Shown: positions 7,959 to 17,318 of the stretch, piece after piece
How the letters are laid out: every line of letters begins with the position of its first letter
How positions within the stretch are numbered: the first letter of the stretch is position 1
NCBI RefSeq assembly: GCF_016598475.1
Contig: NZ_JAEMUX010000033.1
Location: forward strand, 1-64,000
From: Streptomyces adelaidensis
GTDB taxonomy: Bacteria > Actinomycetota > Actinomycetes > Streptomycetales > Streptomycetaceae
DNA length: 64,000 nucleotides
Direction of reading: 5' to 3'
Position numbers and translations under genes: made by a program
Notes under the pieces: generated by a model
Database searches by the model: none
What the model saw: only the letters and a program-made list of their open reading frames with translations
What the model was told of the DNA's origin: nothing

Positions 7959-8396
7959 CTACCCCCGGCGTTCCATGAAACGGAGCATGTTCCCCGCAGG
8001 GTCGCGGAAAGCGCAGTCGCGTACCCCGTACGGCTGGTCCGTCGGCTCCTGGAGGACGTCGGCGCCGGAGGCCTCGACCCGAGCGTAGAGGGCGTCGCAG
8101 TCGGTGGTGGTGAAGTTGACGCCGCGTAGGACGCCCTTGGCGAGGAGGGTGGCCATGGCCTCGCGGTCGGCGGCGGAGATGTCGGGGTCGGCGGCGGGGG
8201 GCTCCAGGACGATCTCCACGTCCGGCTGGAGGGGGGAGCCGACGGTCACCCAGCGCATGCCCTCGAAGCCAACGTCGCCGCGGACCTCCATGCCCAGCAC
8301 GTCGCGGTAGAAGGCGAGCGCCTTGTCGTGGTCGTCGACGGCCAGGAAGCACTGGGCGAGCTTCACGTCCGTGCCCAGGACTCTGTTCGTATCCAT
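7959..8396 (-). CDS. VOC family protein
   Basis: A 145-residue single-module VOC protein. It starts MDTNRVLGTDVKLAQCFLAV and shows the family's FYRDVLGMEV segment and a C-terminal CAFRDPAGNMLRFME, where the Glu is the usual last metal ligand. It lies 46 bp downstream of an AraC-type regulator gene on the same strand, a common pairing in actinomycetes, so the two probably form one operon. Substrate unknown. Confidence 0.88.
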   Translation of the reverse strand: MDTNRVLGTDVKLAQCFLAVDDHDKALAFYRDVLGMEVRGDVGFEGMRWVTVGSPLQPDVEIVLEPPAADPDISAADREAMATLLAKGVLRGVNFTTTDCDALYARVEASGADVLQEPTDQPYGVRDCAFRDPAGNMLRFMERRG

Positions 8397-8442
8397 GCCC
8401 TCACGCTAGGCCCTGTTGCCGAGGTCCCACCCGCCGCTGCCG

Positions 8443-8868
8443 CTACGGCGCCTCGCTCGGTTCCGCCGTACGTATGCGATGGCGGGACGGGCGGGTAAGG
8501 CGCTTCGCCACGCATGCGGGGACCGCCGCGCCCTCGTCGTGGGAGCGGGCGCGGTACGCGCTCGGGGTCTCGCCGACCAGTTCGGTGAAGCGGGAGCTGA
8601 AGGAGCCGAGGGAGGTGCAGCCCACGGCCAGGCACACCTCGGTCACGCTCAGGTCGCCGCGGCGCAGCAGGGCCTTGGCGCGCTCTGTTCGGCGGGTCAT
8701 GAGATAGCCGTAGGGGGTCTCGCCGTAGGCCGCGCGGAAGCTGCGCTGGAAGTGGCCGGGGGACATCAGCGCGGTGCGGGCGAGGGCGGCCACGTCCAGC
8801 GGCTCGGCGTATTCGCGGTCCATGCGGTCCCGCGCCCGCCGCAGCCGCACCAGATCGTCCCGGTTCAT
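8443..8868 (-). CDS. AraC-family transcriptional regulator (DNA-binding domain only)
   Basis: A 141-residue protein made of two helix-turn-helix units of the AraC/XylS type (residues ~20-110: VAALARTALMSPGHFQRSF and VTEVCLAVGCTSLGSFSSRF) with no separate ligand-binding domain. The ATG at 8868 is used; the frame remains open upstream. The basic C-terminal tail is variable. It directly precedes the VOC gene and probably regulates it. Confidence 0.87.
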   Translation of the reverse strand: MNRDDLVRLRRARDRMDREYAEPLDVAALARTALMSPGHFQRSFRAAYGETPYGYLMTRRTERAKALLRRGDLSVTEVCLAVGCTSLGSFSSRFTELVGETPSAYRARSHDEGAAVPACVAKRLTRPSRHRIRTAEPSEAP

Positions 8869-9424
8869 GCTCACAGCATCGCACCGGCCACTGACAACAG
8901 GCGGTCCATGGGGCGTCCGGCGGGCGGATCGGCCGGCCTGGCCGGATGACCGCCGAGCCGACCTTCCTCCCACGCGTCGCCCATCGCGACCGGGAAGTCA
9001 CCGGGCCCTGCTCGCGCTCTTCGCCGACGATCTGCGCACCGGCTGCGGCACCGCCCGGCTCCCCGACGGACTGTGGCCCCGACGGGCGGCCCGAGAACCC
9101 CGTCAACCCGCGCCGTCCGTGCCGAGCAGCGAGAAGACCGTTCCCTCGGCCACCGAGATGTCGATCCCGTCCAGCACGGCGTGCTCGCCGTATGCCTTCC
9201 GCACGCCGCGCGTCCAGATCGAGGGCTCGGGCCGTGGTGCCGCTGTCGTCGGAGAAGGCGAAGGGGCGGACGTACGGCTGTCCTGCCCGCACCTCGGGGA
9301 GAGGGCCGCTGAAGCCGTCCGCTGGAGTGATCCGCCTCACACATGTCACAAACGCCGGCCGCGCGGTGTCTCTAAGGCGAACGCACGCCACGAGCGGGCC
9401 CGAGCCACGAACGAGGGAGACACC
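8869..9424. other. 556-bp interval with decayed coding remnants
   Basis: No intact gene. It holds an ABC-transporter ATPase relic on the minus strand (listed separately) and a plus-strand stretch near 9000-9075 that reads like protein (LLALFADDLRTGCGTARLPD) but needs a frameshift to join an upstream ATG at 8946. The last ~100 bp carry the promoter region and the GAGGGAG ribosome site of the next gene. Confidence 0.55.
9103..9240 (-). pseudogene. N-terminal fragment of an ABC transporter ATP-binding protein
   Basis: Read on the minus strand this gives GVRKAYGEHAVLDGIDISVA then EGTVFSLLGTDGAG and a TGA stop at 9105-9103. That is the opening of a drug-resistance-type ABC ATPase (family form VRKxYG..VLDGIDLxVxEGTVFxLLGPNGAGKTT), cut exactly inside Walker A: the GKTT part and everything after are missing, and there is no start codon. 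The downstream bases do not continue the family. A relic, not a functional gene. Confidence 0.75.
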
Positions 9425-10711
9425 ATGACCGGGAACACGGAGACGAACGGGAACACCGGGAACACCGGGACGAACGGGAACACCGGGAACACCGGGACGA
9501 ACGGGAACACCGACGTGGTCGTGATCGGCGGCGGGTACGCGGGCGTCATGGCGGCCAACCGCCTGACGCGGCGCGACGACGTGACCGTGACCCTGATCAA
9601 CCCGCGCCCGACCTTCGTCGAGCGGATCCGGCTGCACCAGCTGGTCGCCGGGTCCGACGACGCGGTCGTCGAGTACCGGGACGTTCTGGCCGAGGGTGTC
9701 GCCCTGGTCGTCGACACCGTGACCGGAATCGAGGCCGCCGAGCGCCGGGTACGGCTGGGGACGGGCGGCACGGTCGGCTACGACTACCTGGTCTACGCGG
9801 TGGGCAGCGGCAGCGCCGACCCGGGCGTGCCCGGAGCGGCCGAGTTCGCCCACCCGATCGCCACCCTGGAGGACGCGGAGCGGCTGAGGCCGGTCCTCGA
9901 CGCGGCACCCGCGACGGCCGCGGTGACCGTGGTCGGCGCCGGTCCCACCGGCATCGAGACCGCCGCCGAGCTCGCGGAGGCGGGCCGCGCCGTGACCCTG
10001 GTCTGCGGCGGCGTGCTCGGCCCGTACCTGCACCCTCGGGGCCGGCGTTCGGTGGCCGGGCGGCTGGCGGCGCTCGGGGTGAGCGTGCTCGACGGCGCCG
10101 ACGCGAAGGTGACGGCGGTGACCCGGGACGCCGTACGGCTCGCCGACGGCCGCGAACTGCCGAGCCAGGTGACCGTCTGGACCGCCGGCTTCGGCATACC
10201 GGACCTGGCGGCGCGCAGCGGCCTGACCACCGACGCCCTGGGCCGCCTGCTCACGGACGAGACGCTGACCAGCGTCGACGACGTACGTATCGTCGCGGCC
10301 GGCGACTCGGCGGCGCCGTCGGGCCTGCCGCTGCGGATGAGCTGCCAGGCCGCGATGCCGCTCGGCGCGCGGGCCGCCGACACGGTACTCAGCAGGATCG
10401 AGGGTGAGCGGCCCGACACCCTCAACCAGACGTTCGCCGGTCAGTGCATCAGCCTGGGACGACGCGCCGGCATCTTCCAGTTCGCCCACAGGTACGACGT
10501 CGCCGTGTGGTTCCACGTCGCCGGCCGCCCCGGCGCGAAGCTCAAGGAGTTCGTGTGCAAGGGCATCGTCAAGCACCTGGCCGACGAGGCGCACAAGCCG
10601 GGTTCGTACAGCTTGCACCGCGTCTCAGGGGGCGCCAAGCGTGAGGAGCTGCTGCGGGCCAAGGGCGGGGAGGCGCCGGCGGCGGCCGAAGCGGCGGTCC
10701 AGGTGAATTGA
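9425..10711 (+). CDS. NAD(P)/FAD-dependent oxidoreductase (type II NADH dehydrogenase-like)
   Basis: A 428-residue two-dinucleotide-binding-domain flavoprotein. The FAD-binding VVVIGGGYAGVMAANRL is at residues ~36-52, the NAD(P)-binding VTVVGAGPTGIETAAELAE at ~166-184 and the FAD-closing VRIVAAGDSAAP at ~288-299. The layout is that of type II NADH:quinone dehydrogenases and related carotenoid/disulfide reductases. ATG 9425 has GAGGGAG 7 bases upstream. The N-terminus is a 27-bp tandem repeat coding TNGNTGNTG units (9443-9469, 9470-9496 plus a part copy), an unusual Asn/Gly/Thr tail before the first strand. Confidence 0.88.
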   Translation: MTGNTETNGNTGNTGTNGNTGNTGTNGNTDVVVIGGGYAGVMAANRLTRRDDVTVTLINPRPTFVERIRLHQLVAGSDDAVVEYRDVLAEGVALVVDTVTGIEAAERRVRLGTGGTVGYDYLVYAVGSGSADPGVPGAAEFAHPIATLEDAERLRPVLDAAPATAAVTVVGAGPTGIETAAELAEAGRAVTLVCGGVLGPYLHPRGRRSVAGRLAALGVSVLDGADAKVTAVTRDAVRLADGRELPSQVTVWTAGFGIPDLAARSGLTTDALGRLLTDETLTSVDDVRIVAAGDSAAPSGLPLRMSCQAAMPLGARAADTVLSRIEGERPDTLNQTFAGQCISLGRRAGIFQFAHRYDVAVWFHVAGRPGAKLKEFVCKGIVKHLADEAHKPGSYSLHRVSGGAKREELLRAKGGEAPAAAEAAVQVN

Positions 10712-10994
10712 TCACGAGCGTTGTTGGGGTGCCGTTGACGAGCGGCGAACCAGGTGACAAGTAACCCGCCAGTAACCTTCGGACCGAAGGTCGGCCCTTT
10801 TGCCGGGACGGGCGAGGGGGCCTGGTGCGGCTCGGGCTCGGCGCGTACCTGTGTCACCTCGTGACCATCAGGTGACCGCTGTCCGCCGGACGATTGATCG
10901 GATCCCAGGGAACGATGGGAGAGCGCCACCGCGAGCAACCAGCCGCCGATTCACCGCGCGAACACCCGAACCGCGCCGGAAGGAATCTCACGTC
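10712..10994. other. 283-bp intergenic region, presumed promoter of the esterase gene
   Basis: No gene is seen. It contains two GTAACC phrases near 10761-10775 and a GGAAGGAATC ribosome site immediately before ATG 10995. Confidence 0.4.
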
Positions 10995-12431
10995 ATGACC
11001 GCCACCGCTCCCAAGGCCCCGACCGCACCAGGGGTGCGGTCCTGGTGGGGAATTTCGTACGCCACCGCCGAGCGATACCGCCGCCCCGTCGTCGCGGACT
11101 TCGATCCAGACCGCCCCTATGACCGCAAGGGCGTCGTCTCTGTCCAGCCCGACAGCGGCGACTGGCTCGAAGCGGACAGCGGGATGGGTGAGGACTGTCT
11201 GAACCTGAACGTGTGGGCCCCCGAGCAGCCGGCCGGGGAGGCGCTGCCGGTGGCCGTGTACATCCACGGCGGCGGATTCGAGTACGGCGCGAACACGCAG
11301 ATCACCTCGAACGCCGCCGGTCTCGCCGCGTCGGGGCGCGTGGTGGGCGTGTCGGTCAACTACCGGCTCGGCGCACTGGGCGCGCTCTCGCTCTCGCAGT
11401 ACGGCGGGCGGCTGGCCGAGGCCAGCAACCTCGGCCTGCAGGACGTCATCGCCGCGCTTGCCTGGGTCAGGCAGAACATCGCTTCCTTCGGCGGCGACCC
11501 CGACAACGTCACGGTCTACGGCCACAGCGCCGGCGCCTATTCCACTTTCGGGCTGCTCGGCGCCTCCTCCGCCGACGGCCTGTACCGGCGGCTGGCCGGG
11601 TTCTCCGGCGGGCCTTCTCGTATCGTCCCGGCGTGGTGGGCGGAGGAGCTCGCGCACCGGTTCGTCACCGAACTCGGCGTCGCGGACAATCCCGACAAGC
11701 TGATCGACCTCGACGCGACCTCCCTGACGGCCGCCCTGCGCAAGGTCTGTCCGACGGATCTCGGAGTCCGTGGCGGGGTGGACAACCAGGCCACCGGCGT
11801 CGTCCTGGACACCGGACAGCCCGGCGCGGTGTTGCACGCCCACCCCATGGACGTCCTCGCCTCGGGCGCGCACCGTGACGTCGACGTCCTGCTGAGCATG
11901 GCGAGTGACGACATGGGCTGGTGGGTGGCGAACGACCTCGACCGTTTCGACCCGCACACCCTCGACCGTGTCACCGACGAGGTCGCGGGATGGCGCATTC
12001 CCCGCTCCCGCGCGAAGGAGATCGTCGATGCCTACGACCAGGGCGGCCGTACCCCGGCCGAGGTCCGCGCCGCGGTCATGGCGGACTACCTCTTCGCGCT
12101 CCCCGCGGCCCGCGGCGCCCTGGCGCACGCCGCCGCGGGCGGCAACGCCCATCTCCTGGCGATCGGGCCCGCCGCGGGTGCGCCCGCTGTGCACGGCACC
12201 GAGATGTACGCCCTGGTCGGGCAGGAACAGCCGGGCCGCAGCCCCGAACAGGCCGACCGTGACACGCGTATCCGCGACCTCGTGCTCGACTTCGTCACCG
12301 GTGAGCAGTCCCGTCTGTGGCCCGCCGTCACCGACAGGCCCACTTCGGGAAGCGTCGGCGACCCGCCCTTCGGGGCCGGCGCCCACTACCAGGCGGCCCT
12401 CGGCCTGTGGGAGAGCATCGACCGCCCCTGA
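10995..12431 (+). CDS. type-B carboxylesterase/lipase family protein
   Basis: A 478-residue alpha/beta hydrolase of the carboxylesterase type-B family, which cleaves carboxylic esters. The conserved EDCLNLNVWAP and oxyanion-hole YIHGGGFEYG come first, then the nucleophile elbow VTVYGHSAGAYSTFGLLG near residues 173-190. No secretion signal is visible, so it is probably cytoplasmic. The start ATG 10995 follows GGAAGG. The zinc-type dehydrogenase gene follows 130 bp downstream on the same strand. Confidence 0.9.
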   Translation: MTATAPKAPTAPGVRSWWGISYATAERYRRPVVADFDPDRPYDRKGVVSVQPDSGDWLEADSGMGEDCLNLNVWAPEQPAGEALPVAVYIHGGGFEYGANTQITSNAAGLAASGRVVGVSVNYRLGALGALSLSQYGGRLAEASNLGLQDVIAALAWVRQNIASFGGDPDNVTVYGHSAGAYSTFGLLGASSADGLYRRLAGFSGGPSRIVPAWWAEELAHRFVTELGVADNPDKLIDLDATSLTAALRKVCPTDLGVRGGVDNQATGVVLDTGQPGAVLHAHPMDVLASGAHRDVDVLLSMASDDMGWWVANDLDRFDPHTLDRVTDEVAGWRIPRSRAKEIVDAYDQGGRTPAEVRAAVMADYLFALPAARGALAHAAAGGNAHLLAIGPAAGAPAVHGTEMYALVGQEQPGRSPEQADRDTRIRDLVLDFVTGEQSRLWPAVTDRPTSGSVGDPPFGAGAHYQAALGLWESIDRP

Positions 12432-12561
12432 CGGTCACCGGGCGGTACCGAGATGCAGAGCGGCGCCGGGTCACCACTGACTGACCGCCCGGGTACCTGC
12501 GCCCGGAGTCCCGGCTCCGCCTTCACATTCCCCGGGGGACGAACAGAGCAAGGAGCTCGGC

Positions 12562-13581
12562 ATGAGCCAATCGACAGCAGCCGGCGGCGCCGCACCGGCG
12601 ACGATGCGGGCCGTCGTCGTCACCCGGCCCGGCGACCTCGACGCACTGGAGATCAAGGATGTGCCGGTGCCCGTCCGCAAGCCCGGCCGGGTGCGGATCA
12701 GGGTGAAGGCGTTCGGCGTCAACGAGTCCGAGGTCACCACCCGCAAGGGCGAGTCGGACGCGGTGGTCACCTACCCGCGGATTCCCGGCATCGAGGGCGT
12801 CGGCGTGGTCGATGAGGCCGACGCGGACAGCGGGCTGCGGCCGGGGCAGCAGGTGGCCACGATGATGGGCGGCATGGGCCGCTCGTACGACGGCGCGTAC
12901 GCCCAGTACGTGACCGTCCCCGCGGCGCAGGTCATCCCGTTCGAGACCGACCTGCCGTGGGAGGTCGTCGGGGCGCTGCCGGAGATGTTCCAGACCGCCT
13001 ACGGATCACTGGCCACCGGCCTGGACCTCAAGGCCGGGCAGACGCTGCTGATCCGCGGCGGCACCTCCGCGGTCGGGCTGAGCGCGGCCACGATCGCGAA
13101 GGACCTCGGAGCCACCGTGCTGTCCACCACCCGCAGCCCGGAGAGGGCCGGGGAACTGCGGGCCGCGGGCGTCGACCATGCCCTCGTCGACAACGGCACC
13201 CTCGCCGACCGGGTGAGCGAGCTGATGCCGGACGGCGTCGACGCCGCACTGGAGCTGGTGGGCTGCTCGGTCCTCGCCGACACCCTGCGCACCGTCCGCC
13301 GGCACGGCACCGTCTGCTTCACCGGAGCCCTGGCGGGCCGGTGGACGATCCCCGACTTCACCCCGTTCATGATCCCCAACGGGGTGCGGCTGACCTCCTA
13401 CGGCGGTCAGGCCACCGACCTCCCGGCCGACGTCTTCGCCCGCCAGCTCCAGGCCATCGCCGCAGGGCGCCTCAAAGTCCCGGTCGCGAAGGTCTACCAC
13501 GGCCTCGAACAGATCCGTGACGCCCAGGCCGACGTCGAGTCCGGCACCACGCCGGGCAAGCACGTCGTCGTCCTCCAATGA
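12562..13581 (+). CDS. zinc-binding-dehydrogenase family quinone reductase-like protein
   Basis: A 339-residue medium-chain dehydrogenase/reductase of the quinone-oxidoreductase branch. It has an N-terminal GroES-like domain (MRAVVVTRPGDLDALEIKDV, IPGIEGVGVV) and an NADPH-binding Rossmann segment (LLIRGGTSAVGLSAATIAKDLGATV). The catalytic zinc ligands of alcohol dehydrogenases are not seen, as expected for quinone reductases. AAGGAGC precedes the ATG. It ends 35 bp before the convergent TetR gene. Confidence 0.88.
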   Translation: MSQSTAAGGAAPATMRAVVVTRPGDLDALEIKDVPVPVRKPGRVRIRVKAFGVNESEVTTRKGESDAVVTYPRIPGIEGVGVVDEADADSGLRPGQQVATMMGGMGRSYDGAYAQYVTVPAAQVIPFETDLPWEVVGALPEMFQTAYGSLATGLDLKAGQTLLIRGGTSAVGLSAATIAKDLGATVLSTTRSPERAGELRAAGVDHALVDNGTLADRVSELMPDGVDAALELVGCSVLADTLRTVRRHGTVCFTGALAGRWTIPDFTPFMIPNGVRLTSYGGQATDLPADVFARQLQAIAAGRLKVPVAKVYHGLEQIRDAQADVESGTTPGKHVVVLQ

Positions 13582-13615
13582 AGCGAGGCGCCGCTTCGAG
13601 GGCTCGGGGCACCTG

Positions 13616-14206
13616 TCAGTTCGCAGTCGCGGGAAACAGGCGCTCGACGGCTGCGACGATGGCGGCTCGGCGTGCCGCCAGGAACGTGGCGCGGCCCTCG
13701 TCGTGAGGGGGCAGCAGGTCAGGCTGCGCGGCCCAGGCGGTGGCGATCTGGTGGACGAGGACCAGGATGTCGACCGGGTCCCAGTGGGCGTCCAGCCGAC
13801 CGGCTTCCTGGGCCTCGCGGAGTTGTTCGATCTTTCCGGCCACCGATTCCCGGAAGGTGTCGTGGGGGAGCGAGTCGCCGGCGTCGAGCTCCAGCTGCCC
13901 CCAGCTCATGAGCCGGAAGCGGTCGGGGTGGTCGGTGAAGTAGTCATGGACGCGGCCGGCGTAACCGGGCAGATCGGTGGGGTCCATGCCGGTCGCTTCG
14001 GCCACGGCCGCCAGCTCCTGCGCGCAGACGAAACGGTAGAGGGCCACCTTGCTGGAGAAGTAGGCGTAGACGCGTTCCTTGCTCGTCCTGGCGGCCTTGG
14101 CGATCCGGTCGATCCGTGCCCCGGCGATCCCGTACTGGGAGAACTCGGCCTTGGCGGCACTCACGATGCGGTCGCGGACCGAGTCTGCGCGGGTTGGGGG
14201 GCTCAT
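13616..14206 (-). CDS. TetR/AcrR-family regulator
   Basis: A 196-residue TetR-type repressor. The N-terminal HTH (RDRIVSAAKAEFSQYGIAGARIDRIAKAARTSKERVYAYF) is typical and the rest is an all-helical ligand domain. It is divergent from the aldo/keto reductase gene, and the 98-bp gap holds two near-identical palindromic sites, so it very likely represses both itself and the reductase. Confidence 0.92.
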   Translation of the reverse strand: MSPPTRADSVRDRIVSAAKAEFSQYGIAGARIDRIAKAARTSKERVYAYFSSKVALYRFVCAQELAAVAEATGMDPTDLPGYAGRVHDYFTDHPDRFRLMSWGQLELDAGDSLPHDTFRESVAGKIEQLREAQEAGRLDAHWDPVDILVLVHQIATAWAAQPDLLPPHDEGRATFLAARRAAIVAAVERLFPATAN

Positions 14207-14223
14207 GCCGCCACGCTACCCGA

Positions 14224-14284
14224 CCAAACCGTTTGGTTTGCCGCTGGGCGGTGGTCGGCGTAGGCTTAAAACCGAACCGTTTGG
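14224..14284. promoter_or_regulatory. pair of TetR-type operators between the TetR and aldo/keto reductase genes
   Basis: Two copies of a CC[AG]AACCGTTTGG palindrome: CCAAACCGTTTGG at 14224-14236 and CCGAACCGTTTGG at 14272-14284, exactly 48 bp apart. One is 18 bp from the repressor start and the other 20 bp from the reductase start, ideal for repressing both directions. Confidence 0.82.
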
Positions 14285-14289
14285 TTTGA

Positions 14290-15282
<993 letters not shown>

Positions 15283-15385
15283 TCCCACCCCAAGGGGACC
15301 TCCGAAGCGATCGGGAGTCCCGCAGCATGAGCGCCCGTTGCTTTCCCGGACGGTCAGGGTTCCGCGGGCCGCCGCCGCGCTCTGC

Positions 15386-16324
15386 TCATGGGTGGGGCGT
15401 GGCTTGGCGGGCCGCGAAGGCGGCCGGGGTGAGACCGGTGCGGCCGCGGAAGAAGCGGCCGAAGTTCGCGGGATCGGTGAAGCCGAGGTGGACGGCCACC
15501 GCGCGGGCGCCCCACCGGGCACCTCCCAGCAGGCGCCGGGCTTCGAGGAGGCGCCGCTCGTCGATGAGCTCACGTACTCCCTTGCCGGTGGCGTCCCGGG
15601 CGGCGCGGCTGAGGGTGCGGACCGAGCAGCCGAGCAGCTCGGCGTAGTCCGCGGCTTGGTGCAGTTCGCGGAAGTGCAGCTCCAAGGCGTCCACGAACCG
15701 TCCGTAGGTGCCACCACGGCCCGTGCCGACTTTCGCCGCGTCGGTGGAGGTGATGCCGGGGGCGTCGGCAAGACGCAGCAGCAGCGATTCGAGCAGGCTG
15801 CGGCGCAGCGCGTGGTGGATGTCGAGGGGGCGGCGCCCCAGTGCGCGGTGTTCGTCCAGGAGCTGGAGTGCCGTTTGCCGGAGCCAGGCGGCGTCGGCGG
15901 GGTGCGGGCTCAGCACGGCGGGGGCCTCGTGCGCGGTGAGCGGGGCCAGGAGGCGGGCGGTGCCGGGCGTCAGCACGTCCGGCTCGAACAGGATGAACGG
16001 GCCGCGGGCGGCGCCGGGCGGATGCCAGCACTGCGTGTGTCCGGGGCGCACCCACAGCCACTGGCCGGGTTCGACGGTCCGCGTGACGTGGTCGACGTCG
16101 TGCCGCAGTTCACCCTCGGTGACCGCGATGAGGTAGTGGAAGGTGGCGCGGCCCGGACGGGGAGGGTTCCACGGCCAGTCGTCGTGCTGGGCGAAGAAGT
16201 CCTCGACGGTGCTCACCTCAAGCCCGTAGGGAGTGCCGACCGGGGGCTGGAAACCGTACAGCGGGACCGTGGCCGGTCCGGCCTGTCTCCTCGGGGAGCT
16301 GGGGTGTCGCTTGTCGACCATCAC
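15386..16324 (-). CDS. AraC-family transcriptional regulator with cupin-type sensor domain
   Basis: A 312-residue regulator. Residues ~20-180 form the AraC-type ligand-binding cupin (TFHYLIAVTEGELRHDV, GQWLWVRPGHTQCWHPP) and residues ~215-305 the double HTH (YAELLGCSVRTLSRAARDAT, VAVHLGFTDPANFGRFFRGRTGLTPAAFA). It is convergent with the aldo/keto reductase and divergent from the MmcQ pair, either of which it might control. Confidence 0.9.
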   Translation of the reverse strand: MMVDKRHPSSPRRQAGPATVPLYGFQPPVGTPYGLEVSTVEDFFAQHDDWPWNPPRPGRATFHYLIAVTEGELRHDVDHVTRTVEPGQWLWVRPGHTQCWHPPGAARGPFILFEPDVLTPGTARLLAPLTAHEAPAVLSPHPADAAWLRQTALQLLDEHRALGRRPLDIHHALRRSLLESLLLRLADAPGITSTDAAKVGTGRGGTYGRFVDALELHFRELHQAADYAELLGCSVRTLSRAARDATGKGVRELIDERRLLEARRLLGGARWGARAVAVHLGFTDPANFGRFFRGRTGLTPAAFAARQATPHP

Positions 16325-16376
16325 GTGTCCGCAGCCTACTGCCCGTTTTCGTCTGTTCCAGGGAAAGGATGGGCTG

Positions 16377-16400
16377 TGCCGCCGCGACTGCGCGGCGGCA
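16377..16400. other. perfect 10-bp hairpin in the leader of the MmcQ/YjbR pair
   Basis: TGCCGCCGCG and CGCGGCGGCA separated by ACTG, 58 bp before the first MmcQ start. It could be an RNA leader hairpin or operator. No other signal supports a specific role. Confidence 0.4.
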
Positions 16401-16457
16401 TCCTCCGCGTCCTTCGATGCCGCAGCCCGTCACCATCTCAAGGAAGACAACGCCCCC

Positions 16458-16853
16458 ATGAACGGACCGACCGTGCAGAAGACCGCCGCCGACTGCGCGG
16501 AGGAACTTCCCGGAGCCCAGCTGGAGCATCCCTTCGGCCCCGACTGGGAGGTCTTCAAGGTGCGCGGCAAGGTGTTCATGCTGATGACCGAGGTCCCCGG
16601 GCGTCCCGTCGTGATCCTCAAGGCGGACCCCGGCGAGGCCCACGCCCTGCGCCAGCAGTACAGCCACATCACCCCCGGCTACCACATGAACAAGAAGCAC
16701 TGGATCACGCTGGAGGGCGGGGAAGGCGTCGACAAGAAGCTGGTCGAGGAACTCGTCACCGAGTCCTACCGGCTCGTCGTCGCTCACCTGCCCAGGGCCG
16801 AGCGGCCCGTCGACCCGCGGACCTACGGCAGCGGAACGCGGGCGGCCCGGTGA
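16458..16853 (+). CDS. MmcQ/YjbR family protein (first of a coupled pair)
   Basis: A 131-residue MmcQ/YjbR-like protein, a double-wing DNA-binding fold of undefined role. The hallmark LEHPFGPDWEVFKVRGKVFML, an ITPGYHMNKKHWITL core and LVTESYRLVVAHLP end are present. ATG 16458 is the sensible start (AAGGAAG upstream). Its stop overlaps the start of a paralogue in GTGA, so the two are translationally coupled. Confidence 0.88.
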   Translation: MNGPTVQKTAADCAEELPGAQLEHPFGPDWEVFKVRGKVFMLMTEVPGRPVVILKADPGEAHALRQQYSHITPGYHMNKKHWITLEGGEGVDKKLVEELVTESYRLVVAHLPRAERPVDPRTYGSGTRAAR

Positions 16854-17218
16854 GCGCGGCCGGTGACCGGCTCCAGGACACCGCCCGCCAGGTGGCCCTG
16901 GCCCTCCCCGACGTCAGCCACGGATACCCCTTCACCCCCGGACTCGACGTGTACAAGGTCGCGGGCAAGGTGTTCCTGATCGTCACCGACGACCCGGACG
17001 AGCAGATCATCACGGTCAAGTGCGAACCCGAACACGCCCGCGCGCAAGAACACGGCTACGCCACGATCACCCCGGGCCGCTATCTCGACAAACGCCACTG
17101 GATCTCGCTGGGGCCGGGCCCCGGCATCACCGAGCGGCTGGTCACCGACGCGGTCGAGGATTCCTACGACCTGGTCGCCGAGCGGCTGCCCCGACGCGAC
17201 CGCCCCGGTGCCCGATGA
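16850..17218 (+). CDS. MmcQ/YjbR family protein (second of a coupled pair)
   Basis: A 122-residue paralogue of the preceding gene: SHGYPFTPGLDVYKVAGKVFLI, ITPGRYLDKRHWISL and DAVEDSYDLVAERLP match it block by block. It starts at GTG 16850, overlapping the upstream stop by 4 bases. Conserved coupling of two diverged copies suggests they work as a heterodimer; this is inference. Confidence 0.86.
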   Translation: MSAAGDRLQDTARQVALALPDVSHGYPFTPGLDVYKVAGKVFLIVTDDPDEQIITVKCEPEHARAQEHGYATITPGRYLDKRHWISLGPGPGITERLVTDAVEDSYDLVAERLPRRDRPGAR

Positions 17219-17318
17219 GCGCCGCGAGCTTCCCCACGAGCGGCTGAGCCGACGCCTGTCAGTGTTCCGTGCAAGGCTCGCCACGTCCGCACACGTCCGC
17301 CTCCGACCCGAGAGACCG

